From the NCBI GenBank assembly GCA_023014365.1, contig JAEBUN010000021.1, forward strand, positions 806,001-870,000: a stretch of DNA of 64,000 bases. The letters are read 5' to 3'. The stretch is from Lepiota brunneoincarnata. Its lineage: Eukaryota; Basidiomycota; Agaricomycetes; Agaricales; Agaricaceae. The notes under the pieces are model-generated. The model made no database searches. It was not told where the DNA came from and saw only the letters and a program-made list of their open reading frames with translations. The position numbers and the translations under genes are program-made. Below are positions 1 through 11,830 of this stretch, in pieces (the stretch's first letter is position 1; every line of letters starts with the position of its first letter).

Positions 1-698
1 TTGAGGGTGTATTCAAGTCTTTGAAGTTTGTAGTTGTTTAATGGGTTGATTTTAGCACAGTATTCTTTGGCTTGTTTGTGTCTTCTTTCTTCTTGTTTGT
101 AGTGTTCCTTTAATTCTCTTTCTTGTTGTATTCTTTGTCTTTCTGCTAGTTCTTCAGCAAAACTTGTTCTTGTATGTGTTGATGTACTTGGAGTAGGCAA
201 GTCAAATGGAGATGGAGGATAGAAGGGGGAGGGTGTTTGAATGGGGATAGGGTTTCTTCTGGGATCTGGGTTTTGGGTTCCTGATCCTGAGATTCTACTT
301 CTTGATTTGGGAGGAGGTGATGGAGTTTCTCAGGCCAAGAACTTCTTTGGAGGCGTGGTGGTAGTTGTCTCGTGATTGATTATCGCTAGAAGGATGAAAA
401 ATTGTGTTGCGATGATGGATATTCCTGAGTACAGGTTCCACAATCTGACAATGCAGCAGTGACAAGGGCACGTGATATGTTCGAGTTCTAAGGTGATGAT
501 TTGGTAGGCGATGAGGGTGGCGGTGGAAGTGAAAACAAAAATGAGTAGGTAAGCCAGATCTTCTGGTGAGGAGAGGTTGAGGGATGTAGTGATGGCTACA
601 CAGAGAGGGGGTTTTCTTTCATACACTGTTTTGAATGACCAGAGTACCTCAATGTGTTCAGTACATTGGCAGAGTAGAGCAGAGTAGAGGGCGAGCAA
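1..698 (-). pseudogene. Gypsy C leader/gag N-terminal frame with two hydrophobic segments
   Basis: The minus-strand frame from 698 has two hydrophobic stretches (around AYLLIFVFTSTATLIAYQI and GISIIATQFFILLAII) separated by a Cys-rich CPCHCC patch. It then meets TGA at 330-332 and continues in frame into a Pro/Ser/Arg-rich and then a Glu/Arg-rich charged region. The copy at 54308 onward preserves CPCHCC, the second hydrophobic stretch and the Pro-rich region, and has an Arg codon (CGA) where this copy has TGA. So this looks like the N-terminal part of a gag-type ORF broken by a C-to-T change. Conservation in two copies suggests coding. The membrane role is only inferred. Confidence 0.5.
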
Positions 699-727
699 GG
701 GATAAGCAGCAGAGTATCTTAGTGTTT

Positions 728-1112
728 TGTTACCCGGGTTAGGGGTTCGCTCTTGAGTAGCACGGGGTTTGACACAGGATGTCTATACAGACTTGGTCCT
801 GTCCTACTGAGCGTGACTTGGAGACAATGGAGCACTATAAGTCCAGCCAGTTATGGCAAAGAGGTATAGGAGGCAAGAACTTTATAATACTAAGATAAGG
901 ATACAAGGTATTGTACTGTATCCTTATATACTTCTAAGTGTGGCTGTACTCCTACTATACTAGTTCAGACCAGAGTAACTATGAGTCAGAGATAAGAAAA
1001 CATGAGGTGTATACTAAGAATAGTCCTTCTGATGTACACTACTGATGGTTTCATAGTGACATGGGAATGTAAACTAAAAGTAACCGTCCTTCTGATAAGA
1101 CTTCTGATAACA
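728..1112 (-). repeat. LTR C, 5' LTR of the left-edge gypsy C element
   Basis: A 385-bp unit that on the minus strand begins TGTTATCAGAAG and ends GGGTAACA, so it has TG..CA ends. The same unit occurs as a solo LTR at 9909-10294 and as a split solo LTR at 41962-50231, which confirms both boundaries. Confidence 0.88.
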
Positions 1113-1635
1113 CTTAGGGCTTTAATCTCTACTTGTACAGGCCTTATATACCTATGAGACACTATATACTCATTATAGGTAGTTGGGCTGTTCTACTGGT
1201 CATCCGCAGTCTTGACCATGATGCGCATCCTAGCTGATGGCATCCTACTGTTATTTATATTACAATGAGTCAGTGTCCTTGTTCTTACTGCTGTGCGATG
1301 TTCCATCACTTTCCTCTGACTCATAATCTTCTTCTCCCGATTCTATCTCCATGGAGTCCCCTTCATTCTTGCTCTCCACTCTCTCGGTACTTCCATCTAC
1401 ATCAGAGGTTGGATTGGTTGATCCATGGCTGTCCTCTTCATCCTCGGGGTATTCCAGAATATCCTCCAGAGTTATCTCCATTCCTGCTTCTCTTGCCAGG
1501 TCCTGCATGGTGTTATAATATTCCCCTTCTTTGTCTTCATACTCCTGTGCTCATAACTGGTCTGTGGTCTCCTGTACCCATCTTGTAAAGTCGAATAGTT
1601 GTTCCTGTTCCTCTCAATCCAGACTATTCATAACA
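1113..1635 (-). repeat. LTR F (minus), truncated on the left by gypsy C
   Basis: On the minus strand it starts TGTTATGAATAG at 1635 and matches the complete LTR F at 51620-52330. It ends at the gypsy C insertion point at 1112/1113. It contains the same internal acidic ORF (minus, 1508-1260, with EITLEDILEYP). The missing ~190 bp should lie left of the window. Confidence 0.75.
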
Positions 1636-1640
1636 AATGG

Positions 1641-1994
1641 AGAATGAGGACACTGACTCATTGTAAGATATAAATAACAGTAGGATGCCATCAGCTAGGA
1701 TGTGCATCATGGTCAAGACTGCACAGGACAAGTAGAACAGCCCAATAACCTATAATGAGTATATAGCATCTCATAGGTATATAAAGGCCTGTACAAGTAG
1801 AGATTAAAGCCTCAAGCTTTAATCTGGTTAACAGCGGTCGTTAACCCCTCTCTGCCTTAACTTGGCATGTTCCCTCATTATCTCATTGAGTGCAATCCAC
1901 TAAGCTCTGCAAGGCCAACCATCTCAGACACCTTGTAGAGTGATTGAAGGCCTTCTCCAGTTATCTTCGGATACAGAAGGAGCAAGGATCATAA
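1641..1994 (+). repeat. LTR F (plus), 5'-truncated copy in inverted orientation to its neighbour
   Basis: The 3' half of the LTR F family, matching about 51974-52327, from the GACTCATTGTAAG region to GGATCATAA. It lies back to back with the minus-strand LTR F at 1113-1635. About 165 bp (1116-1280 against 1640-1815) therefore forms an inverted repeat. The simplest reading is that LTR F(-) inserted into an older LTR F(+) whose other half is outside the window. Confidence 0.65.
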
Positions 1995-2209
1995 TAGTTA
2001 CACCCAAATCATATCACAACCCTAACCTTGCAAATGCAAGGTCTGCACCATGCCTCCATGGCCTCTAGTATACACTATCAATGGATGAATGGGTGAAAAC
2101 ATGCCCAGTATTTGCAAACAATGTACAAACAAAACAATCCCAAAATAGGATATGTTACAGAATGCTTGACATAAGCTTACTGGCTCAACATGAGCTTGCT
2201 AGCTCAACA
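1995..2209 (-). repeat. Copia-1 3' LTR, U3 portion
   Basis: Minus-strand sequence starting TGTTGAGCTAGC at 2209. Immediately before it is a polypurine tract (minus-strand GAGGGGGAG, plus positions 2210-2219). Only ~215 bp are seen before LTR F sequence begins, so the rest is displaced or lost. I could not align it to the presumed 5' LTR right of 50605. Confidence 0.5.
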
Positions 2210-3643
2210 CTCCCCCTCAAGCCATGATATGCCCAAGGGCCGGTGTGAAATGCTTCACCTTAAGTGATGGAAGTGCTTTTGTGAACACATTGGCCACCAT
2301 TTTGTGTGTAGGGCAATAGATCAGCCTGATCTTGCCTTCTTTGACAACTCATCAAACAAAATGGTACTGGACATTGATGTGCTTCATCCAAGTGCAGTAT
2401 TGGTAGTCTTTTGCAAGGGCAATAGCCAATTGGTTGTCAGAGTGGAGTGTAGTGGGGGGGGAAAATCTTCTGCAAAGACCTGGGAGATGAGAGAACAAAG
2501 CCAGAGGGCTTCCTTAGCAGTGTGAGTTGCTGCCATGTATTTGGACTCTGTGGTGGACAGGATAATGAGTTCCTGTCGCTTGGCACTCCACAAAACAGCA
2601 CCACCATTGATAAGAAATGCATACCCAGAAGTGGTCCTCCTGTTCTCAGCCATGTTTCCATCTGCATCTGTATACCCTTCTAAGGTTCCCTCTCATGCCT
2701 CTGTAAGTCAATTTGAGGTCTCAAGTGCCCTTGAAGTAGTGAAAAATTCACTTTACAGCCTCCCAGTGAGCAGGGCCTGGGTTCTTGGTGAATCTTGAGA
2801 CAACCTACACAGTGTATGCAATATCTGGCCTCATGCCAATTGCTGCATACATTAGCATGCCTACAGCCTCCTGGTATGGAATTCTGGCCATAAACATAAT
2901 CTCAGCAGTTATTCTTGGGCTATGTTCTGATGTAAGTCATGTGGAGGGGTCCATAGGGATTGTCACTGGTTTTTGGTCCTCAAAACCAAAACAGTGGAGG
3001 GAGGAGTTGATGTAGGCATCCTGAGACATGCTGAGGATGTGCTGTTCATGTATGCAAGCTATCTGGATGCCAAGTAGCTAGTGTATCTTGCCCAGGTCAG
3101 TGATCTCCACATAATCAGAGATTTTTGTCTTCAGCCAAACAATGAGGGTGATGCTGGTGGCCATGAGAGTGCAGTCATTGACATGCACAGCAAGAATGGT
3201 GAGGTCAGGCTCATTGTGCTTGTAAAAAACACACTGGTCAACTTCACAGTGCATGAAGTTCAAGTTGTTGACCAGTATCTCACATAAGTGTTGATACCAT
3301 CAACATCCTAACTGTTTTAGGCTATAAAGGGTCTTCCTCAATTTGCACAGTTTCCTGGGGTGTGTAGGATCCTCAAATGCTGGTGGCTGTTGTATGTATA
3401 TGGTCTTGTCCTTGCTGAAGACACCATTTAGGTACACTCCCTTTATGTCAATCTGGTGGATCTCCATGTCTCAATCTGCTGCAATTGCCAGGATTGCTCT
3501 GATTGATGGGAGCTTAGCAACAGGTGCAAACATATCAAAATAGTCCATATCAGGGACTTGGGAGAAGCCTTGTATTTGACCACATTCCCACTAGCATCCT
3601 TCTTGGCCTTGAAGACCCACTTAGATCCAACCTCATTGATGCC
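2210..3643 (-). pseudogene. Copia-1 reverse transcriptase C-terminal part and RNase H, decayed
   Basis: Minus-strand fragments carry copia signatures: EVGSKWVFKAKKDASG at about 3640-3590, DMDYFDMFAPVAKLPS near 3530, VDQCVFYKHNEPDLTILAVHVND at 3245-3175 in pieces, and an RNase H with TTSGYAFLINGGAVLW and STTESKYMA at about 2640-2530. The frame changes several times and stops interrupt it, so no functional polyprotein remains. The upstream piece of the same RT lies at 7356-7598, beyond the hAT insertion. Confidence 0.8.
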
Positions 3644-3651
3644 CTCTGGGG

Positions 3652-6600
3652 TAGGGGTGCCAAAGTTCAGTTCAGTTCAGTTCAGCATCCTCTCAGCCTG
3701 AACCTGAACCTGAACTGAACCCCCCAAACTTGGTTCAGGAGGTTCAGTTCAGGGTTCAAACAGGTTTGAACTTGAACCTTTTGATACTATGTCATAAACA
3801 TGTTTATATTGGCAATAAACTAATCAAAGTTCCATTCCTTGAGCTCCCATTCCTTTGCTTCTACTCCCCCATCTAGAAGTCCAGTTTTATACCCATCTTT
3901 TGTAATTTGTAAAGCTGTAAAGGTGGGACCTTCAAGTGAATTGCTACTAGAGAAAGCCCATTCAGATGACACTGAAGAGCCAGGAATGGCTAGATAGTCT
4001 CTAGCCATAGTACCCAAGGTTGGATACTTTGTATGGTTGATCTAGGTAAGAAATCAGAAAAATATTTAATGCCAAAAAATAGATATAACTCACTCCCCAC
4101 CATGCTATAATATCTTCTACTGGCTCAATACCAGCACCTAAATACTCATCCAACTCATGAAACACATCATGAGTAAATGAGGATGCCTGGGATAATCGTT
4201 GTTGCATTGCTCAAGCTTGTGCAGAAGTTCCCACTTCTGAAAAAATATTTGATGAGTGTTGGAACTGTGGCTTGGGTTCCTTATAATATGCCTTAAACTG
4301 AACCAAGCCATTAGAAAAGTCAAGATAAATCAACAAATATTACACACCACTTCTCGGAATTGATCTTTTGCTTTTTGACAATCAGCTGGAGCCCACTTTT
4401 CTTCAAAATGCTCCATTTTGCAGCTTGGATCAAGCACTAGTATAATTATTAGCAGAAGGTCAAGAATAGGAATAAAATCATACCAAGAGAAATAAAATAA
4501 GCATCAGTATCAGCAATTGTTGTATGCCATTTTTTGAGCTTATCTATCCCTGCTTGAATACCATCCTTAACCTGTGCAAACCTTGGATGAATTATCAAAT
4601 GCTCCCATTTTTCAATCACATATTCAAGCTTAGGGAGAGCATGAGTGATGGATGAATGAGTAGCAGATGAAAATGATGACTGAACACTGGCAGGAACCTA
4701 ATAGAAATGAGAAAACTTTGTATGAGTAGAATAAATATTACTTACTGCCAAAGTATCTTGCATGAGCTCAAGAAGCTTCCACTCCTCCTCAACCAAGTAA
4801 TAATCCAAATACATCTTGCCTTTTAACTTAGGAACAGATCCAGAGTCATCTGCATTTTTGATAAATTTACAAACTCCCTGTTCCAGGATTCAGAATACAC
4901 TCAATTTAAATATTAAAAAAAACATACCTTCTTCAATAGGAGTAATCATTCAAGGAGATTATACATTGAACTCCAGCGAGTATGAACCCATTTGACAAGC
5001 TCAAGTTCAGGTACTGATTCCTCAGCACAGCAAATAGAAAAGTACTTCTTTGCCTGAGGTGATAAGCAGACCTTAAAAGATATATAATTTATAAGTTAAT
5101 ATTTGGTATTGCTTTGGGAAAGAGAAATACCTGAGTAATAAATGCTAAGACCTTTCCAAGAACATCTCCTGCATCAAATGAAACAGCATTATCTACATCT
5201 TCATCATCCTCAACTTCACCCAATTGATCCCAGTCAATTTCATCCTTATCAGATGAGACTGCTTTAGCTGTAAAATGAGTAGGGCAGATAGCTTCAATAA
5301 AAGCCTTAGCACCAAGATGAATAGTATGCTCAATGCATCTTCAATTTAAAACATATCAGAATAAAATATAAACCAAATCAAAAATCACTCACCTAATATG
5401 CCACTTACGAGCAATCCACCTATTTGAAGGTGTGTCAAGTGTATGTTGAAGCACCTTGAGAGCTTTGTCATTTGCTGAAGCATTATCAGTAGTAATCCAA
5501 CCAATCTATAAATCATCAATCAGTTGAAGTCATTTAAAAATCATAAATCAATACTTTGGACTGAATTTTGTACTCATTGAAAACACCAAGAACAACTGCT
5601 GCCAAATTCTCACCACCATGGTTGCCTTCAATCTCAGGAAAACCTATAAGGTGTGACTTCAGCCTCCAGATATGTGGTTGATCAGGAGGAGAAGCAATGT
5701 ATTGAACAGTAATGGCAAGAAAAGGTTTCATATCTTCTGTAGTCCACCCATCAAATGTGGAAGATATTTGTCCTGGTTGATTCTGAGATATAGTCAGTAC
5801 CAATACTAGAAGATATGTCAAAAGAATATACCTGAAGGACTTTTGAAAGACAGTAGACCACAATCTTTGCTTTGTGTTTCACCTCTTCTGACATCTTGGT
5901 ATGGTGAGGAATATCACTTTCCCTTGTTGATGGTCACTGATAAATAAGAAGCTTGCGGAATGATGGCTGGAGAAATAATTAGCTCCAAATCATCAAGAAT
6001 GAATATGGAACCTTACCTGATCATCCTCAACTAGCCAATGAGTTAAATGCTCAATAAGCCCTTCCTTTGTCCACTTCACAGTTGGCACTATGAATGTATC
6101 AAGTGTTTTCTGGGCAGTCACACTCTCCTTGTCAGTTGGTTTAAATACACAAGACCTCTCAGCTTCAGCAAGTGTGACAGGATGAGGCACAAAATCCAAC
6201 TCCTGGGCTCGCATCATATAAAATTCACCATGTGTCTTCCAATTCCTGATAAACCAATGAAAAAAGAGTATAGATTTTAGAAACAACTTTACATACTGCC
6301 CAATATGTTTATGACAAGTTGTTACACTCCCAGTCATCCAAATACTCTTATCAGGATCACACCCTTTTTGTTTTGCAAGATGACTACAGGATCCACATAT
6401 GTTAGAAGTGAATTAATACAAGAACAAGTTTACTTACCAGCAGATCTCACACCACCACCCCTTTATCTGAACACCATCTTTTAAATGTTCTTCCATCTGC
6501 CAGCATGCCCGAATGTCTTCGGTTTGCTCATTGCAGCCACGATGAGCATGTTTTTGCTGGAAAAAATAATATTAGTATGCCAATTATCAGTAATATTTGA

Positions 6601-7347
6601 AGCCTGTGAAGTGGCTGCCTGATCTTCTTCAGGAGGACCAGCTGCCTCCACTGACTCTTTCAGGGGTATGTTGTCTTGCTTTGAGGCTGTAAGACATATC
6701 AGATATTGATTAAAACATGGAGGACAGGGGCCAGACCTTTTTGAGGTGGAAAAAAAGCAGTGAGAGTGACCAGACCTGGGTCTGGATCCCCTTGAGCCTT
6801 CCATGTTGGTTTGGAGGTGCATTGATTGGGGAGACATTGACTAGTGACACACTGTGCTGGCTGTTTACCCTTGAGTCCTTGAGATTCATGGGTTGGCTCA
6901 AGGGTGTCACTTGCAGGAGGGAGGGGTGTTGTTTCAGCACTTGGTGAGTAATTTCAATCGATCTCAGAGGCCTCCCTGAGCGAACTGTCCAGATTTAGTG
7001 CACAGTTGTCTTCGGACATGATAAGCACAGGACACATGGGGATTTGGCAGTGTTGATAGTGTGGGGGAAAGAGTGAGTGAAAAATCAATGAAGTTGGAAC
7101 TTTGTTGATGTTCAGCAAGCACTGCCACTGCCACTGCAGCCCTCACCACTGATCACCCTCAACTCATGCATTTGAACACATTCAAATGTGTTTGGACATG
7201 TTCAGGTAGGCTGGCCACAAGGCCAAACCTTGAACCGAGTCGACAGGCCTATGCCTGAACCCAAACCCAAACCGGACTGAACCTTTGGGTTCAGTTCAGG
7301 GGGTTCAGGTTCGAACCAAACTTCTGAACCAAACTTCAGTACCCCTA
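3652..7347 (-). mobile_element. hAT-superfamily DNA transposon with perfect 8-bp TSD
   Basis: Ends are TAGGGGTGCC.. on the left and, reverse-complemented, TAGGGGTACTGAAG on the right. This hAT-like terminal inverted repeat is flanked by CTCTGGGG at 3644-3651 and 7348-7355. Removing 3652-7347 plus one TSD rejoins the copia-1 RT frame (..WELVDAPE + INEVGSKW..). Subterminal zones at 3660-3790 and 7215-7340 are packed with CTGAACC/GGTTCAG motifs. The transposase is on the minus strand. Confidence 0.92.
3820..6545 (-). pseudogene. hAT transposase, intron-rich and decayed
   Basis: Minus-strand exons in order: a BED-type zinc finger (GWWCEIC before an intron at about 6385-6440, then TTCHKHIGQY); a linker with FVPHPVTLAEAERSCVFKPT; the catalytic-domain segments STFDGWTTEDMKPFLAIT (about 5760) and IGWITTDNASANDKALK (about 5500); LVKWVHTRWSSMYNLL (about 5000); and the C-terminal hAT dimerisation region DYLAIPGSSVSSEWAFSSS (about 3990), ending at 3820. 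Roughly ten short GT..AG introns separate them. An in-frame TGA after SMYNLLE and other breaks indicate inactivity. The start upstream of 6545 is unclear. Confidence 0.75.
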
Positions 7348-7355
7348 CTCTGGGG

Positions 7356-7598
7356 CATCCACTAGCTCCCAAGTTCCTGCTTTCTGGAGTGTGTTGAGCT
7401 CCTCATGAATTGCTTGCTTCCATAGGTGCCAGTCTGCTCATTTTCAAGCTTCTTTTAGGTTTCAAGGCTCTAGTGCCTCAGCCTCTGCCATCTCTGCAGC
7501 AAAAACATGGACTTCCTCCCACTCATTTGCCTCTACTACTATAACTGCACAACCTTCTTGAAGGTCTCAAGCTTTCTGGCTTGGCATTTGAGTACATT
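7356..7598 (-). pseudogene. Copia-1 reverse transcriptase N-terminal fragment
   Basis: Minus-strand reading gives EELNTLQKAGTWELVDAPE, the typical start of the copia RT domain. It is bounded on the right by the CACTA insertion (TSD ATT, 7596-7598) and on the left by the hAT TSD. Upstream of the RT motif the frame has stops. Confidence 0.75.
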
Positions 7599-7625
7599 CA
7601 CTGTAAGACCCAGGGGGTTGTAAAA
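7599..7625 (+). repeat. CACTA left terminal inverted repeat
   Basis: 27 bp starting CACTGTAAGACCC, pairing 24/27 with 39733-39759. The TIR runs into a hairpin, GGGGTTGT..ACAACCCC, at about 7614-7637. Confidence 0.9.
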
Positions 7626-8649
7626 AACAACCCCTGATTCTGACATAAGGGATAGTCAATTCCCACCATATATGGAAATATTAGTGTTGCAAATATTCAT
7701 TGATAATGTAGCAATTTACACACCCTAGTACACTTAATTATCACACTTAATGGAGGAATGTTGCTTTGTTTAAGGTTGTGAAGGGTCATAATTTGCTTCA
7801 AATTATTAAAGATTTACAACCTTTGTTCAGAAGGAAACTGAAGAAAATTCTACCCTTATTCCAAAGGAAATCACGACCTTTGTTCTGGGGTAAATCATGG
7901 CAATTAGTCAGTGGAAGAGACAACAATCTTGGTTGTCATTCTCAACTATGAAAGCTGCAGGAATTGAGTGTTCAGGTGGTCAGTCCCCTCAGGTATGAAT
8001 GTCAAAAATAGTTGTGATTGATAACCATTACTGCAGTGATAAGCAACAATATAACTGTACTGTTGCAGAGGGCAGATGATGGCTAGCTAGCTAGAAAGAT
8101 GTATTATAGGATAGTGAAGTACAGCTCTTCCTCTTACCTAGATTCCTTGATCCCATCTCTCCCTCCCTCTGTCTCCCAACCTTCACTATTGTGGGAGTAG
8201 CCTCCTGGCTACGTGTGGAAATGGTATGGAGATGACAAATGTTGGACATGGATGACAAATGATGGAATGGAATGATGACCCTGGATTGTTCATACCTTCA
8301 GTCTTCAGATAAGTTCCCATAAAAATGTATGTAAAATTTCTCCATAACGTACTTGTAAGTTTTCCTCTGTGTTCCCATCCCACAAAAATCTACCTCTGTT
8401 ACATTTGTTTCACCTATACATCCTCTCATAGTTATATAGTTTCACTCCCTTTTGTGCATTCATTGTCTTCTCTAGCCCACAAGTAACATAGGACCACTTT
8501 CTCTACCATATTTTATATAGATGTTTGGAGGATTCATTCTCCAGTGAAAATATATCCTTGTATCTTGAATACTCATCACAATCTCTTTCCTCCCCTAGTC
8601 CGACTCAAAGACACTCTCCTCCCCTCTTGAACTCATCAACCTTCCTACA

Positions 8650-9597
8650 CTATTTTCTCCTTAGCCTCTTCATCTTTCCGGCACTCTCCTTTGCTTTTCT
8701 CTTTACCCCCACCAAAACACCAGTGTCCTCATCATTGTCCTCAGGTTCCTCCTCCTCATCATGATCTGTCTCTTCCTCATCACAACCTATCTCTTCCTCC
8801 TCATCACAACCTGTCTCTTCCTCCTCCTCATAACCTGTCCCTTCCTCCTCATCAAGCCCTGTCTCTTTCTTGTCATCACTACCCCCCTCTTCCCTATCAT
8901 CACCACTGACTCCCCCATCGCTACCTGCTCCCACTTCATCTGCACCCTTATCACTACCGATGTACTCTGTGTTGTGCCCTTCCTGCTCAAAAGCATCTCC
9001 AATCTCATCATTTTGATCCTTGCTGGCACTCTTCAAAGCATGAAGGGTTCTTCGAGTACCAGTCCTTTTATTTTTGAGCACCATCCTTATGATCTTGATG
9101 GTGGCCCAGTTTCCTTCATAACACTAAAGCTGTTCATGTTGAGTGTGCACCTGTGTGATGTACATAGTTGGTGTATGTGGTTAGGAATTATGACTAGTTA
9201 AGAATAAACATACAATATTGGCAATCTTGGCCAAGACAACTGGGTCTTGGCGCCTCCAATCAATGTTGCGTTGTATATCTGCATGCTCCAGGGCACGTTT
9301 AACAAGTGCCTATGGCAGGCATTAGCATTGAAAGTAAAATGAAGCAGAACTTACCTGGCAGTGCATGTAAAGTGGCTGGTTGTTTTCCAAGCCCATTTTG
9401 CCCTGAAGGTCTGCAATGGTGCCATGGGGGTGGGGGATCTCTTTTATGTTGTTGCCCTTGGCCTTCAAGGCAGTGGTTTTCTTCAGCTTATCAATCTCTG
9501 CTGAATGATGTCAGTTGCATAGATAGTACCCAGAGAATAATATCTTGCCTTCTTGTTTTGCAACCTTGGCTTTGGGGGCTTCAGGACATGTTTCCAT
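8650..9597 (-). pseudogene. CACTA-associated gene: NWATIKI domain plus acidic repeats and basic tail (one in-frame stop)
   Basis: A three-exon minus-strand gene: 9597-9355, 9309-9214 and 9123-8650. The introns are 9354-9310 (45 bp) and 9213-9124 (90 bp), with GT..AG ends and preserved phase, giving about 270 residues. The N-terminal part contains EIDKLKKTTALKAKGNN, then RNIDWRRQDPVVLAKIANI and NWATIKIIRMVLKNKR. The C-terminal third is a run of acidic repeats (variants of GCDEEEEI) ending in a Lys/Arg-rich tail, KRKAKESAGKMKRLRRK, a likely nuclear signal. One TGA interrupts exon 1 after YYLCN. I know similar proteins only as companions of agaricomycete CACTA elements. A DNA- or chromatin-binding role is inferred, not shown. 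It diverges from the plus-strand genes of the same transposon. Confidence 0.6.
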
Positions 9598-9908
9598 GCT
9601 TGCAAGGGAAAAAGACAACAACTGCGACAAAAATACATCAGCTAAGCTAGAAGGTGAGACAACTTGACATACAATGTCCTACTTTGCTAAGAAGCTCCAC
9701 ACGGGAATGGAGCTGTCATTAAATTGAGAGGTGATGGTACAACCAAGACTGCAGCAGCTGCAGATGGAGGTGACAGTGTTGCACCACAAAATCATTTCAT
9801 TTGTGAAATCACTAGCTAATAAAGTAACTAACTCTCCATTACTGAATAATATCAGTATATGGCCATGGTCAGACACTGGGTGCAAGAGATTTAGAATACT
9901 ATCTAAAA

Positions 9909-10294
9909 TGTTATCAGAAGTCTTATCAGAAGGATGGTTACTTTTAGTTTATATTCCCATGTCACTATGGAACCATCAGTAGTGTACATCAGAAGGACTA
10001 TTCTTAGTATATGCCTCATGTTTTCTTATCTCTGACTCATAGTTACTCTGGTCCGAACTATTATAGTAGGAGTACAGCCACACTTAGAAGTATATAAGGA
10101 TACAGTACAATACCTTGTATCCTTATCTTAGTGTTATACAGTTCTTGCCTCCTATATCTCTTTGCCCGCAAACTGGCTGGACTATAGTGCTCCATCATCT
10201 CCAAGTCACGCTTAGTAGGACAGGACCAAGTCTGTATAGACATCCTGCCACGAACACCGTGCCACTCAAGAGCGAACCCCTAACCTGGGTAACA
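9909..10294 (+). repeat. Solo LTR C with TSD TAAAA
   Basis: 386 bp, TGTTATCAGAAG..GGGTAACA, flanked by TAAAA on both sides (9904-9908, 10295-10299). The undisturbed target is visible in LTR G copy 2 near 18352-18362, which proves the insertion. This is the fourth nesting level: copia-1 > CACTA > LTR G > LTR C. Confidence 0.95.
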
Positions 10295-11437
10295 TAAAAT
10301 ATGTGAAGGCGGACATCTCAGAAACAGAACCAGAACACCCAGACAAGTAAAAGTGATGTTAACTAACTTATGGGTGACAAGGCTGTGGAAGAATGACTCT
10401 GGTATGAATGTACCCAAGCATTGTATCCGATACCATGTTAACTAAGATATTAGTTAAGATACTCATGACTGCACAAAAAGACCCATTTCTTCGCCTCTGC
10501 CCTAGAAAGCGGACAAGTTGCAACACCTATGTCATCCAGATGGTACCTAGTCATAATAACAGGTCCAGGAGTGAATCTTGACAAAAGAATGTAGGGATTA
10601 GCTGAATGCCCTGACAAAGAATGTCCCCTTGGAACGGTTCTGATAATATTGAAACCTAAGGGATCAAATGGGGGTATCCCAGAGGGTACTCAGGGAAGGA
10701 TGCCCCCTTATAGAAACAAAAAGAGATCAGAAATGATGAACTAGAAAATGAAGATTGATAAGAATAGAATAAGCTAATTAATTCTAGTGTTAGTCTACTA
10801 CCTGAAGACTATGGAAGTGGACTTTAGAACATTAGGGTTGAAAAGCTCAGGTGTGGAGAGTCCAAGAATAAAATAAAAACCAATAGATAAACGTTAGCAA
10901 GGAAACTTGCTAACTTGGCTGGCTGTGATATAAATAGCCAGGCACCTAGGGAGCAAGTCCCTGAGAGAAAATTGATGTCGCTGATATCGGAACTTCTAGA
11001 ATAATGCTCCTAAATGATGAGGGGACAATAAAATGATGAAGCTGAAGGCTTGTTTCAGGTATACCCATAAGTTAATTGTATATTGTTATAAAAACTCATC
11101 TGTAAATTACATGGAAGGCAAGAAACCACTTGCCTATTTCCCCCCCTGATTGTATGGTTGATTAGGATAGGAATATAAAGCAATTTTACACGATTTTCTT
11201 CGGTCATAAGACCATCAGAGACTTAAAGAGTTATACTTTTTAAAACCAGACCCTTTGAAATGATTGAGATATTGACAGACCCTTCTGCTTGACTTGAGAA
11301 CTGAATATGAGTTGCTATGCCTCTTCTGTTCTTAAGTAGAAAGTTCACTAACTTCCATTTCTTTGTGTTCCTCTTAGAGGCCTTGCCTCAGAAGTATACC
11401 ATTGAATTGTAGAGCTGTTTAATTGAGAAGCGAACAT

Positions 11438-11830
11438 AGTATGCTAGGGCCTGTTGAAAATGCTGTCCACTAGGTCTATCTAGCTTAAAGATACTTACTG
11501 CAGGAGCTTGCTAGAAGCCTGTCTCACTGAGTAGTATAACAAGTTTTATTGCCTTGTTCAGAAGCTGTAGTGCGCTAGGGCCTGTTAGATAATGCTGTCC
11601 ACTAGGCCTACTAGCTTAAAGACACTTACTGCAGGAGCTTGTCAAAAGCCTGTCTCACTGGGTAGTGTAAATTTACAGTATTGTCAAGAGAAAAGGATGT
11701 AGTATGCTAGGGCCCGTTAGAACATGTTGTCTGCTAGGTCTACGGAGGTTCACTGATTGCAAAAGCTTGCATTTTGCCTGACTTATTGAATTGTGAAGAT
11801 ATTAGTTAACATATTATATAGTAACAACCG
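11438..11830 (+). repeat. Three tandem ~131-bp repeats inside LTR G
   Basis: Units begin at about 11438, 11569 and 11701 with AGT(A/G)(T/C)GCTAGGGCC and share GTCC(A/G)CTAGG and CTTACTGCAGGAGC motifs. The third is the most diverged. The same array is at about 19497, 19627 and 19759 in copy 2. Confidence 0.85.

Larger units (their letters stand above)
1..1112 (-). mobile_element. Gypsy family C element, 5' end only (LTR, leader, start of gag); runs off the window
   Basis: Read on the minus strand, an LTR at 728-1112 is followed by a leader and a gag-like frame. That frame is homologous, strand-reversed, to 54308-54840, where the same family continues through gag, protease and reverse transcriptase. 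The element interrupts an LTR F copy, since LTR F sequence starts abruptly at 1113. Its 3' side lies outside the window, so completeness and the TSD (the right flank begins CTTAG) cannot be tested here. Confidence 0.8.

Noticed and set aside
2172..2179. TAAGCTTA outside gypsy A
   Set aside because: A single occurrence in the copia-1 LTR remnant is compatible with chance.
8691..9201. Leu/His/Pro-rich plus-strand ORFs
   Set aside because: They are reverse-strand readings of the acidic repeats of the minus-strand CACTA gene.
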